Positions 35,658 to 43,639 of a stretch of DNA of 64,000 bases are shown one piece after another. How positions within the stretch are numbered: the stretch's first letter is position 1; every line of letters starts with the position of its first letter. Made by a program: the position numbers and the translations under genes. This DNA is from Pseudomonadota bacterium (GTDB lineage Bacteria; Pseudomonadota; Gammaproteobacteria; Burkholderiales; Methylophilaceae): contig JAKQIT010000131.1 of assembly GCA_029556915.1 (NCBI GenBank), positions 1 through 64,000 of the forward strand, written 5' to 3'. The notes under the pieces were generated by a model. It ran no database searches. It was not told the DNA's origin and was given only the letters and a program-made list of their open reading frames with translations.

Positions 35658-35685
35658 CCTGCTTCCTTTCTAACTTAGAGTGTGT

Positions 35686-35716
35686 ATCATAAAGTCTGTA
35701 GTTACTACAGGGTCAA
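35686..35716 (-). promoter_or_regulatory. MerR-type promoter and operator of the CDF gene
   Basis: On the minus strand TTGACC and TATGAT are separated by 19 bp, the over-long spacing that MerR activators correct. The palindrome CTGTAGTTACTACAG (35696-35710) fills the spacer. The MerR gene itself starts 3 bp beyond the -35 box on the other strand. Confidence 0.85.
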
Positions 35717-35719
35717 GTT

Positions 35720-36136
35720 ATGATTGAAGAATATACAATTGGCGTATTAAGCAAAGAATCTGGAGTCAATCTTGAAACCATTCGCTATTACGAGAAGATT
35801 AATTTACTGCCCAAACCACCACGTACTGCCAGTGGTTATAGACGTTATGATGACAATGCAGCTAAACGTCTAATGTTCATCCGTAGAGGTAGAGAGTTAG
35901 GTTTTGGGATTGATGAAATTAAAACATTGCTTGAACTTGCAGACCACCCAGATCAAACTTGCAGCGAAGCTGATAAACTAGCTGAAGCGCACCTAATAGA
36001 AGTAGAAACCAAAATTAAGGATTTAATTGCAATGCGCGACGTGTTGACTCAAATAGTTGCCTGCCAAAGTGATACAGCAGAGCATTGCAGATTAATAGAA
36101 ACACTTGACCAACGGTTATGTTGCAATCACGAGTAA
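35720..36136 (+). CDS. MerR-family metal-responsive regulator
   Basis: A 138-residue activator. Winged HTH IGVLSKESGVNLETIRYYEK and TASGYRRYDDNAAKRLMFIR, dimer helix with ELGFGIDEIKTLLELADHPD, and metal-binding candidates Cys in DQTCSEA, VACQ, EHCRL and the C-terminal LCCNHE. The cysteine-rich end fits a heavy-metal sensor such as Cd/Pb/Zn-type CadR/ZntR. It controls the divergent CDF gene through the 19-bp-spacer promoter. Confidence 0.92.
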   Translation: MIEEYTIGVLSKESGVNLETIRYYEKINLLPKPPRTASGYRRYDDNAAKRLMFIRRGRELGFGIDEIKTLLELADHPDQTCSEADKLAEAHLIEVETKIKDLIAMRDVLTQIVACQSDTAEHCRLIETLDQRLCCNHE

Positions 36137-36160
36137 TGTTGATATTTGATAAGGAGTAGC

Positions 36161-36482
36161 ATCATTAAGCATGGCATCGTTATCAATTCAAATGAACCTG
36201 AAACAGTCAAGAATGTTTTCGCATAGGTGTTTTTTAATGCAAACAAGGTGGTACGGTTTCAATATTTCTGCTTGGCATGGATGTTTAGGCCGAAATTTTG
36301 AAAATGAAAAGTTCGATGTTGCTGGGCATATACACTCTTTTTTAGAAGCTGACGTTTCAATTCTAGCTTGTGGTAATCTCCTTAAAATTCGCCAGTCTGA
36401 AAGGTCAGATATATGTCCAATTTTAAGCATGCAAGATTTATATGCGATGATTAATCACTCAGATAAATTGTTAAGTTATTAA
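36161..36482 (+). pseudogene. Decayed DsrE-family gene
   Basis: Read in pieces, the DNA still encodes a DsrE-like domain. The start frame gives IKHGIVINSNEPETVKNVFA and then a stop. A shifted frame gives FLLGMDV, then TAG where Glu is expected, then Ala-Glu. After a further frame change ENEKFDVAGHIHSF, DVSILACGNLLKIR, CPILSMQDLYAMI and SDKLLSY follow. The usual ATG is ATC. Thus a start mutation, two in-frame stops and at least one frameshift are present. An open frame of 103 codons (36171-36482) survives but its first 35 residues are out of frame. It lies between the MerR and methyltransferase genes. Confidence 0.75.
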
Positions 36483-36493
36483 GGAATTTAATT

Positions 36494-37114
36494 ATGGATA
36501 AAGAACAACATTGGGAACAGGTTTACACTACGAAAGCATCTGATAGTGTTAGCTGGTTTCAGGAGCATGCTGATCAGTCTTTGGCATTAATTCACCATAC
36601 AGGTGTAAGTAAAGCTTCCGCAATTATTGATGTAGGTGGTGGCGCATCAATTCTGGTGGATAATCTTATGGAAGAAGGTTATTCAGACTTAACAGTATTA
36701 GATATTTCTTCAGCAGCACTTGATGTGGCAAAACAACGATTAAAACTACATGCTGAATCTATCCAATGGATAGTTGGCGATATAACTAAAGTTGAGCTAG
36801 AAGAAAGTCGTTATGATGTCTGGCATGATCGTGCAGTATTTCACTTCTTGACTGAACCTGATGACCGTCAAGCTTATGTAGAACAAGTCATGCGTTCAGT
36901 TCGCCCAAATGGTCATGTGATCATTGCTACATTCTCAGAAGATGGTCCAGAGAAATGCAGTGGTTTACCAGTAAGACGATATAAACCAGAGTCATTACTT
37001 GCAGAGTTTGGAGAAAACTTCTTGCTGGTAGCGCATGAGAAAGAAGCACATAACACGCCGTTTGGAACTGTTCAACAATTTGTTTATTGCTATTGTCGCA
37101 AGATGAATAGCTAG
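36494..37114 (+). CDS. Class I SAM-dependent methyltransferase
   Basis: A 206-residue methyltransferase. Motif I is ASAIIDVGGGASILVDNL, the acidic residue after strand 2 is in LTVLDISSAAL, then WIVGDITKVEL and the conserved DVWHDRAVFHFLTEPDDRQ. The start MDKEQHWEQVYTTK, SVSWFQ and the VWHDRAVFHF block are typical of a family often found near metal or metalloid resistance genes. The substrate is unknown. It lies 11 bp after the DsrE pseudogene with GGAATT before the ATG. Confidence 0.88.
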   Translation: MDKEQHWEQVYTTKASDSVSWFQEHADQSLALIHHTGVSKASAIIDVGGGASILVDNLMEEGYSDLTVLDISSAALDVAKQRLKLHAESIQWIVGDITKVELEESRYDVWHDRAVFHFLTEPDDRQAYVEQVMRSVRPNGHVIIATFSEDGPEKCSGLPVRRYKPESLLAEFGENFLLVAHEKEAHNTPFGTVQQFVYCYCRKMNS

Positions 37115-37192
37115 TTTGGTTATAAATTTGTCGTTAAGATACTTTTACTGACTGGCCGCTATGGGGATTGCTTGAGTCTAATTGCGCAACAT

Positions 37193-37828
37193 TTACACTT
37201 GAGCATGTCCTGGCCAGTTCTTCATGGCAAGATCAACAACACCCATTAACGCATCCTTACTTGCCCCACTAGAAGCTTGAACAGAAATCCCCTGATGAAT
37301 GGTGGCGATATATTTAGCCAGTGCTGTTGTATTGGTATCATTGGACAAATCTTTATTATCCTTCGCTAAATCAAAGCGTTTTTTAAAACTTTCTTCTAAA
37401 TTGGCACGATAAGCGATGAGTTTTTTCTGAATCATTTCTGCTTCTGGCCCACAAGATAAAGCCCCTTGCACTATCATGCATCCTCGCGAATTTTGATGTT
37501 GGGTTAGCAACTCCACGGCTTTAGTCAGAAATGCTTTAGCAACTAAATAAGAAGTAGGTTCTGCTAATGCTTCCTTCACAAATGCACTAGGACCTGAAAC
37601 ATATTTATCTAGTACTTTGTTAAACAAAGCTTCTTTATTACCAAAGGCCGCATATATGCTCGGTTTATTCATATTCATCGCTTCGATAAGTGCAGCCATG
37701 GACGTGCCTTCGTAACCATACATCCAAAACGCCAGCATGGCTTTTTCTAGCGCATCATCGTGGTTAAACGCAGGTGGTCTTCCTCGGCGTTTTATAGCAT
37801 CGGTATTTGTATTTTCTGAAAGAGTCAT
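37193..37828 (-). CDS. TetR/AcrR-family repressor
   Basis: A 211-residue repressor. The ATG at 37828 with GAGGT upstream was chosen over one four codons earlier. The N-terminal HTH is RRGRPPAFNHDDALEKAMLA, YGYEGTSMAALIEAMNMNKP and SIYAAFGNKEALFNKVLDKY. The ligand domain is typical (GCMIVQGALSC). It is divergent from an SDR oxidoreductase gene. A pair of TACC(A/G)TTTGGTA sites in between makes it the likely repressor of both. Confidence 0.92.
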   Translation of the reverse strand: MTLSENTNTDAIKRRGRPPAFNHDDALEKAMLAFWMYGYEGTSMAALIEAMNMNKPSIYAAFGNKEALFNKVLDKYVSGPSAFVKEALAEPTSYLVAKAFLTKAVELLTQHQNSRGCMIVQGALSCGPEAEMIQKKLIAYRANLEESFKKRFDLAKDNKDLSNDTNTTALAKYIATIHQGISVQASSGASKDALMGVVDLAMKNWPGHAQV

Positions 37829-37859
37829 CAGTAACCTCACTAGTTATTTATTAATATTA

Positions 37860-37926
37860 TACCATTTGGTAATAAATGTGTTGACAAAAATAATCATGCC
37901 CATTATTATTTATTTACCGTTTGGTA
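37860..37926 (+). promoter_or_regulatory. Promoter flanked by two TetR operators
   Basis: TACCATTTGGTA (37860-37871) and TACCGTTTGGTA (37915-37926) bracket a consensus promoter, TTGACA (37881-37886), 17 bp, TATTAT (37904-37909), reading toward the SDR gene. The first site lies close to the TetR start. Binding to both would silence the SDR gene and the regulator. Confidence 0.85.
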
Positions 37927-37964
37927 CATATTAATTAAGTAACGCAATATTATGGAGATGAAAA

Positions 37965-38708
37965 ATGAGTAATTTTGAAAACAAAGTAGCTTTTATCAGT
38001 GGGGCGAATCGTGGCATCGGCTTTGAAACAGCGAAGAAATTAGGTGAACTTGGCATGACAGTTGTTATTGGTGCACGTGATGTGGCAAAGGGCAAAGCAG
38101 CGGCGAGTGAGTTAGTATCAAAAGGAATAAACGCTGAGGCAATATACTACGACGCGAATGACTCAACATCAGCAAACGATGTATGTGCTTATCTTGATAA
38201 GCATTATGGGAAGTTAGATATTCTTGTTAACAATGCAGGCGTCAACCACGAGCAATTGATGGGTAAGAATAATAGTAGCTCTGTGAGCAAAGATGCATTA
38301 CAGAATACATTCCAAACTAACCTATTTTCTGTGATTGAGCTTACACAGCAGTTACTGCCCTTGATTAAAAAAGCCCCAGAAGGACGTATTGTGAATTTGT
38401 CCAGCATACTTGCATCACTTACCTTGCACAGCATGCCAAACTCTCCAATAGACCCTGCTAAAGCATTTGCCTATAACGCTTCAAAGACAGCATTGAATGT
38501 GTATACGGTTCATTTAGCCCACGAGTTACGCGATACCCAAATCAAAGTGAATTCGGCACATCCAGGCTGGGTTAAAACTGAGCTTGGCGGTGAGCATGCG
38601 CCAATGGAAATTGCTGACAGTTACAAAACCAGCTTGCACCTTGCCACATTAGACAAAAATGGGCCTAGTGGCGGATTCTTCCATGAAACCGATGGATTGC
38701 CTTGGTAA
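37965..38708 (+). CDS. Short-chain dehydrogenase/reductase
   Basis: A 247-residue classical SDR. Cofactor motif FISGANRGIGFETAKKLGEL (TGxxxGIG type), DILVNNAGVNHE, the catalytic Ser in VNLSSILASL, and the active-site pair in FAYNASKTALNVYTVHLA (YxxxK). The order is that of carbonyl-reductase-like SDRs that reduce quinones or aldehydes with NADPH. Regulated by the divergent TetR protein. It is followed 15 bp later by a small membrane protein gene, probably in the same operon. Confidence 0.93.
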   Translation: MSNFENKVAFISGANRGIGFETAKKLGELGMTVVIGARDVAKGKAAASELVSKGINAEAIYYDANDSTSANDVCAYLDKHYGKLDILVNNAGVNHEQLMGKNNSSSVSKDALQNTFQTNLFSVIELTQQLLPLIKKAPEGRIVNLSSILASLTLHSMPNSPIDPAKAFAYNASKTALNVYTVHLAHELRDTQIKVNSAHPGWVKTELGGEHAPMEIADSYKTSLHLATLDKNGPSGGFFHETDGLPW

Positions 38709-38723
38709 GAAAGAATAACAATC

Positions 38724-38960
38724 ATGGCTAAAAAAATTCCATTCCGTTACCGCATATATTGCTTTGCGTTAATCATGTCGTTTTTTACATCCATGATTGT
38801 ATCCGCAACGGTAATAGGTTTGCGCTTTGGCTTTACTGCAAAATTTATTCAGATTTGGCCATCTTCATTTGCGATTGCATGGCCAATTGTGTTTATCTCC
38901 ATTCTGATTATCGCACCGCTTGTTAACAAACTTTTAAATATGTTTATTGAGCCAAGTTAA
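38724..38960 (+). CDS. DUF2798-type small membrane protein
   Basis: A 78-residue protein with two membrane helices (IYCFALIMSFFTSMIVSATV and WPSSFAIAWPIVFISILIIA) and the short basic start KKIPFRYR, the pattern of DUF2798 proteins. It lies 15 bp after the SDR gene under the same TetR-controlled promoter. Function unknown. Confidence 0.8.
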   Translation: MAKKIPFRYRIYCFALIMSFFTSMIVSATVIGLRFGFTAKFIQIWPSSFAIAWPIVFISILIIAPLVNKLLNMFIEPS

Positions 38961-39028
38961 GTGTAGTCAAAAAGAAATATAGAAATTAATTATGCAAGGA
39001 ATGGCGGCTTTGGGGATTTATATGCCTT

Positions 39029-39058
39029 CGGCAAATTTGGGGGACAAAGCAGCCATAC
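39029..39058 (+). repeat. Dispersed repeat A, copy 2
   Basis: Matches 27301-27330 at 27 of 30 positions around TTTGGGGGACAAAGC. A CTTTGGGGAT segment 20 bp upstream recurs near 34.9 and 9.6 kb. It lies in the convergent gap after the SDR operon. Confidence 0.65.
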
Positions 39059-39139
39059 GTTTAAATATACTCAACCTATACTATTTACCAAAAGCGGACA
39101 TTTAAATTAGCTTATTTACTTATCAAAGCAATATGAAGT

Positions 39140-40066
39140 TTAAATAATTAACCTTCCCTGTCTATCGGCAATACCTATTTTGGCTGTGGTTCCTACGTTA
39201 AACTCCATGTAATCAGCTTCTATTCCGTCACTAAATATTACTCCATTCTCTGGCATGCGTGACTCTAAGCTTAAAGCTTTATCCTGCGTTACTGTGCCAT
39301 ATACTATATTTGCTTGTGACGCTTTACTTAAAAATGGCTCTCTAACTGCAAACATGAGATCTTCGCTATCCCATGATCTGCTTTGATATGCTTCCATGTT
39401 TTCATTTTGTGCTAATGCTCTGGCACCCATATAGATGCTGCGCATCCAGCCTGTTGAACCCAAGCCAGTTGCTACAATAATGCCACTAGACCATTGGGTC
39501 TCGTGCGCATCACCATAATATATTTCGTACCTTGCGGTAGTATGGGTTTTGGGTCCAATAAAAAAGTCATTTACAGCATACAAAATTTGCCCATCTGTTA
39601 ATTTTGCCATTGCCATGGTGACACTTTGGTATTGTCTTTTTTCAAGCATGGTGTCAATAATTAACTGTTGGCTAATATCCTTTACATCATAAGGAAGTAA
39701 TACCCCATCATATTGGTATGGATCTGGGTTAACACCCAACAATGCTTGCCCGTTTAAATATTTCATGGTGTTAGCCACAAGCCCATCCTGCCCAAGCGCA
39801 ATCACGACATCATCAGGACCAAAAATAAAGTTTGGCAAATACATTCTATCAATTACTTGAAACCGACCAGTAAGCGCAAGTTTATCTAACACGTTTTGCT
39901 TAGCATCCAAATAAGTTTTGTGCTCCATTTCATAGGCATGAAAGTCTTGACCTAAATGCTCAATATAAAACCTAGCTTGCGCTAGCGTTTGAAAGCGAAT
40001 CACCAACTCTTCCAAACGCGTTTTGCGCGTCACTAAGACTACTTTCTTATCCGTATTGACTGTCAT
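39140..40066 (-). CDS. NAD kinase-like protein
   Basis: A 308-residue protein resembling ATP-NAD kinases of the diacylglycerol-kinase fold. The family GGDG motif appears as DDVVIALGQDGLVANTMKY, followed by LLGVNPDPYQYDGVLLPY. The second conserved block is IVATGLGSTGWMRSIYMGAR (GTGSTG-like). One Gly of GGDG is replaced by Gln, so activity or specificity may differ. It overlaps the end of the SPFH gene by 20 bp and is translationally coupled to it. Both lie under the NrtR-type operator, so a link to NAD(P) metabolism is well supported by context. Confidence 0.8.
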   Translation of the reverse strand: MTVNTDKKVVLVTRKTRLEELVIRFQTLAQARFYIEHLGQDFHAYEMEHKTYLDAKQNVLDKLALTGRFQVIDRMYLPNFIFGPDDVVIALGQDGLVANTMKYLNGQALLGVNPDPYQYDGVLLPYDVKDISQQLIIDTMLEKRQYQSVTMAMAKLTDGQILYAVNDFFIGPKTHTTARYEIYYGDAHETQWSSGIIVATGLGSTGWMRSIYMGARALAQNENMEAYQSRSWDSEDLMFAVREPFLSKASQANIVYGTVTQDKALSLESRMPENGVIFSDGIEADYMEFNVGTTAKIGIADRQGRLII

Positions 40067-41099
40067 TTAATTCACCGTTTTCTCTACTTTTTGGCTTCAT
40101 TAAGCTTTCTAATAATTCAGATGACACATTTAATTGACCAATTTTCCCTGCATTTTCAGCCAATCCGGCAAAGGCTTGCGCAATTAACTGACTAGGCTCC
40201 ATGCCAATCGCAGCAATCGCTTGTACCAATTTAGGATCAATATTTTGCAAGGCATTGGTAATTGCACTTATTTTTTGCGCTTCTGCATCTGCCAAGGTTT
40301 TAATATTCTCAGCATTAATGGCAACAAACTCCTTACGTTTGGTTTCTATTGACACATCTGACTGCATATCAGCTGCACGTAAAGCGTGTTTCTTCTGACG
40401 CACACTTGCTTCCGCATCCATTTGTGTTTCACGAATGGTACGTTTTTTAACTTCTACTGCGACTTCAGTATCTAATTCGCTTTCACGAATAGCGCGCTCT
40501 TGCTCTACTGCAGCATTACGTCTAGAAAAAACTGCTTCATCTGCATTGCGTAAAATTAACTCACGTGCTTCTGCCTCTAACGCTTTAGCAGTTTCAGGCG
40601 TTGGTTTAACTGCTAAAATAGAGGCACGTAAAATTTCTAAACCAAGCGATTGAATTTCGGTTTGATTGGTTAAACCATCCGCTACTGTTTTAGCAATACT
40701 GTCAGAGGCAAGCAAAGCCTGCTTTAAAGTCAACTCTTTAACTGCAGATTGAATTAATACCTTCACCACCCCAAAAACACGGTCATTTAACTTTTCAGGG
40801 TCGGTAGAAATATAACCCTTACCATCCTGCTTTAAAGAATAATTCAACATATTGGCAAGCTTTTGAGGGCTACTCACCCTAAAAGTTACTTGCCCTTGAA
40901 CCGTAACCGTTTGGAAGTCTGAAGTGACTGGTTGATCAATAAAATCAAGAATGCGACTACCGACTGGCACTGCAACTAATGAAGTGGTTGGTCCAAAGTA
41001 AAGCATGCTCATACCAGCACCTTCTTTAACAATTTTACCTTTTTGAAAAGCCATTAAATAAGTACTTGGCTCGGTTTTAATAAATTGTAACCCTAACAT
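40047..41099 (-). CDS. SPFH/band 7 domain protein
   Basis: A 350-residue prohibitin/flotillin-like protein. The ATG at 41099 with AAGGAGT upstream was chosen. The SPFH domain spans residues 15-190 (VPVGSRILDFIDQPVTSDFQ, VQGQVTFRVSSPQKLANMLN). A long charged coiled coil follows (RNAAVEQERAIRESELDTEV and KKRTIRETQMDAEASVRQKK). No N-terminal membrane helix is evident, so attachment would be peripheral. The gene is the first of a two-gene operon with the NAD kinase-like gene, divergent from the NUDIX regulator. SPFH proteins scaffold membrane complexes; the partner here may be the NAD enzyme. Confidence 0.85.
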   Translation of the reverse strand: MLGLQFIKTEPSTYLMAFQKGKIVKEGAGMSMLYFGPTTSLVAVPVGSRILDFIDQPVTSDFQTVTVQGQVTFRVSSPQKLANMLNYSLKQDGKGYISTDPEKLNDRVFGVVKVLIQSAVKELTLKQALLASDSIAKTVADGLTNQTEIQSLGLEILRASILAVKPTPETAKALEAEARELILRNADEAVFSRRNAAVEQERAIRESELDTEVAVEVKKRTIRETQMDAEASVRQKKHALRAADMQSDVSIETKRKEFVAINAENIKTLADAEAQKISAITNALQNIDPKLVQAIAAIGMEPSQLIAQAFAGLAENAGKIGQLNVSSELLESLMKPKSRENGELNDSQYG

Positions 41100-41132
41100 T
41101 TTGTACTCCTTCTTAAGTGAATAGTTTGTTTG

Positions 41133-41173
41133 TGCAACTAACTTAGTTGTCGTATACAACTAAGTTAGTTGCA
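41133..41173. promoter_or_regulatory. Perfect 41-bp inverted operator (NrtR-type)
   Basis: Two 18-bp arms (41133-41150 and 41156-41173) are perfect inverted copies around a 5-bp centre. Each arm contains the 13-bp palindrome AACTAACTTAGTT or its complement, so two binding sites exist. It lies in the divergent gap between the SPFH/NAD-kinase-like operon and the NUDIX regulator gene. Confidence 0.85.
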
Positions 41174-41241
41174 CTGTATCACTAAGTAATTTATAATGTC
41201 AAGCATTCATATAAAAATATATTTTAAAGGGTGTAATTTAG

Positions 41242-41958
41242 ATGACTACTCAACAGGATTTAGCTTTCCCTAGGCCGCTTACGTTTGTAGATGTAGTAAT
41301 CTTTTGCGTTCAAGAATCGCAACTTAAAGTGCTATTAATTAAACGAAAACCGAGTGATAAGTTGCCTAATCAGCCACAATGGGGATTAGTTGGCGGGTTT
41401 GTAGATATTGATAAAGACGAAAACCTAGAAGCGACTGCTTTACGTAAACTAAAAGAAAAAACTAACGTCACAAGTCCCTATTTAGAGCAACTAGGTAGTT
41501 GGGGAAGTCGTACTCGAGACCCACGTGGATGGTCTGTTACAAATGTCTATTTTGCGTTAATTTCGCCTGAATTTGCCTCACCTCTCCAACATGGTGGAAA
41601 TGCGGAAGATGCACAATGGGTCACAATAGAAGGAAGTGGTGTGAAATACGCCTTAGCATTTGACCATCATGAAATTCTTGAAACTGCGATTACTCGGCTG
41701 CGCAATAAAGTTGAATATACCTCACTACCTGCCTATTTAATGCCCAACACCTTTACCATGGCCGAGCTTCAAAAAAGTTATGAGGTTGTACTTGGGAGAA
41801 GTTTAGAAAAAAGTGCTTTTAGAACACGTGTACTTTCTACTGATTTATTAGAGCCAATTGATGATTTTAAATTAGGCTCTAACCGACCAGCACAACTGTA
41901 TAAAATTAAAAATCGCGCTAATGCGGTATTTTTTCAGCGTACGTTTAAGCCTGTTTAA
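41242..41958 (+). CDS. nrtR: NrtR-type NUDIX transcriptional regulator
   Basis: A 238-residue regulator. The N-terminal NUDIX-like domain (residues 10-145) has PQWGLVGGFVDIDKDENLEA and ALRKLKEKTNV. The canonical GX5EX7REUXEEXGU box is broken at the RE and EE positions, as in non-catalytic sensor members. The C-terminal winged helix is NTFTMAELQKSYEVVLGRSL plus EKSAFRTRVLSTD. In characterised NrtR proteins ADP-ribose or related NAD products relieve repression of NAD genes. The perfect operator beside it and the NAD-kinase-like gene across it support the call. Confidence 0.9.
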   Translation: MTTQQDLAFPRPLTFVDVVIFCVQESQLKVLLIKRKPSDKLPNQPQWGLVGGFVDIDKDENLEATALRKLKEKTNVTSPYLEQLGSWGSRTRDPRGWSVTNVYFALISPEFASPLQHGGNAEDAQWVTIEGSGVKYALAFDHHEILETAITRLRNKVEYTSLPAYLMPNTFTMAELQKSYEVVLGRSLEKSAFRTRVLSTDLLEPIDDFKLGSNRPAQLYKIKNRANAVFFQRTFKPV

Positions 41959-41964
41959 GTCAAA

Positions 41965-42615
41965 TCAAGAACATATCCCCAACATAAATGCTTTGGCATC
42001 ATGCAGTGAATTTAAAACCCTAAAGCTATTTTCAATCACAAACTCACTCGGTTGTTTTAAGTCTGGCACCACTACTACATTTAGCCCTGCGGCAATGGCA
42101 GCGCGGGCACCGAATTCGCTGTCTTCAAAGGCGATGCTGTCTTTTGCGGCAATGCCTAACTTTTCTAATGCGAGCAAATAAATATCAGGGTGGGGTTTGC
42201 CGCGTTGAACTTCATCACCACTAGTGATGGCATTGAAATATTGAATAATGCCCACTTGGCTTAAGCGGTGTTTTATCACTGGTTGATAAGATGATGACGC
42301 CACACCACAGGGGATATTTTGCGCATGAAAATGTTGAATGATTTCCAACGCGCCTGCTTTAAGGGGGAAGTGATTTGCCTCATCATTTAACAGTTCATCT
42401 ACGCGCTGTATCACTTGTTTAAATTGCGCTTCCCCGCCCAATTGCGCAGTCATGATACGTGTGGAGTCAGGCGCAGCTCTGCCAATAAGCTCAACATAAT
42501 CGCTTGGTGTATACGCAATGCCAAACTCACTGGCTGCGGCAATACAAGCTTGCATGATGATGCGCTCAGAATCAATCAGCAAGCCATCCATATCAAATAT
42601 TGCCGCTTTAAACAC
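41965..42615 (-). CDS. HAD-family hydrolase (beta-phosphoglucomutase-like)
   Basis: A 216-residue HAD phosphatase or phosphomutase of subfamily I with an alpha-helical cap. Motif I is AIFDMDGLLIDSERI, motif II CGVASSSYQPVIKHRL, the Lys is in DEVQRGKPHPDIY and motif IV is AFEDSEFGARAAIAAG. It resembles YniC/Gph-like 2-deoxyglucose-6-phosphate or sugar-phosphate phosphatases. The start is ATG without a strong ribosome site. It ends 6 bp from the convergent NrtR gene. Confidence 0.9.
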   Translation of the reverse strand: MFKAAIFDMDGLLIDSERIIMQACIAAASEFGIAYTPSDYVELIGRAAPDSTRIMTAQLGGEAQFKQVIQRVDELLNDEANHFPLKAGALEIIQHFHAQNIPCGVASSSYQPVIKHRLSQVGIIQYFNAITSGDEVQRGKPHPDIYLLALEKLGIAAKDSIAFEDSEFGARAAIAAGLNVVVVPDLKQPSEFVIENSFRVLNSLHDAKAFMLGICS

Positions 42616-42838
42616 GTGTGTTACCCTTTTAAAAACTTAACTCTAACATAACACTTTGGGACAACACGAATTTAAGCCAAGACGTGATTTGTTAAAACAT
42701 AAAGCCTTTAAGTGCTAACTTTCACTTTGTAAATTAAGTTTGAAACTTGGTTTATTAGTGGCTAAATGTACTTATAATTCTATTAACCTTGGTTGAGCTT
42801 TGAGATTTATTTTTTTATAGACATTAACGAGAATTAAC

Positions 42839-43519
42839 ATGATATTTGTTACTTCATTGAAAAACCTTGTTACGACTATGGCTCTTGTCGTAGTTTTTGG
42901 CGTTGCCGCAAATGATGCCCACGCGCTGGATTTCGGCTGCCGTGACAAGGATCAAATATCAAGAGAGCTGGAAGCGGAAAATCAGGGTACACTCGTCAAA
43001 TTCTTTATCGATGGTCGTGAACGCGGCGCAAAAAACCCTGAATGGATTGAGGTATTTTATACCGCAGATTTGAAAACAGGCAATGGATATCGCCTTCAAC
43101 GTTCTGGGGGCGACAAGATGTGCGTATCTGCCTCTACAACCAATACCAAATTATTCAACAATATAACCCTTGACCAAAAAGCCTACCTCGATGCTCCTGA
43201 AGCTGATAAAAAAGGCGGGGTTAATAATATAATATACGGCAATTCTCAATTAATAGGGGCAAACCCCATGTTGCGTGTTGTTGAGCACGACCCCTATTTG
43301 AAAACAACTAATATCAAATTTTTGTTAGGGAATCCTGACCCTAAAACAGGGAAAGGTGGTCTTGTCGCATCAACACTGGATGGACAACTGATAGAAAAAT
43401 ATACTAAAGGCGTTCCAAGTTCTAGCGAAGCCCTCCATGGTGCAGAATATACAAAATATGCTAAATCTCTTTTGGGTGTTACAGAAGATGAATTAGACCA
43501 TCAATTGGTAATACCGTAA
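42839..43519 (+). CDS. Exported protein, three-copy family, member 1
   Basis: A 226-residue protein of an unrecognised family with two more copies at 44880 and 46827. After a hydrophobic export signal (MALVVVFGVAANDAHA) the mature part starts LDFGCRDKDQISRELEAENQ. Shared blocks are FIDGRERGAKNPEWIEVFYT, KTGNGYRLQRSGGDKMCVSA, TTNTKLFNN, LDQKAYLDAPEADKKG and GGLVASTLDGQLIEKYTKG. Only two cysteines, both conserved (GCRD, MCV), suggest one disulfide. It is in the opposite orientation to the other two and has a different upstream region. No ECF-type promoter motif is seen. Confidence 0.8.
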   Translation: MIFVTSLKNLVTTMALVVVFGVAANDAHALDFGCRDKDQISRELEAENQGTLVKFFIDGRERGAKNPEWIEVFYTADLKTGNGYRLQRSGGDKMCVSASTTNTKLFNNITLDQKAYLDAPEADKKGGVNNIIYGNSQLIGANPMLRVVEHDPYLKTTNIKFLLGNPDPKTGKGGLVASTLDGQLIEKYTKGVPSSSEALHGAEYTKYAKSLLGVTEDELDHQLVIP

Positions 43520-43639
43520 TAATATTCACTTCATATTCACTCAACGCTTTTCGCCCTCCAACCTAAAGGTGAACTTAACGCTTTAACTGTCCCAAAAAGT
43601 CTGGCATGATTTTGCTATTCACTCTAAGCAAATACCGCC

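Noticed and set aside
42700-42838. ECF-type promoter upstream of exported family member 1
   Set aside because: No CCTGAC/CGTC pair was found there or upstream of members 2 and 3, so the three-copy family is not counted in the regulon.
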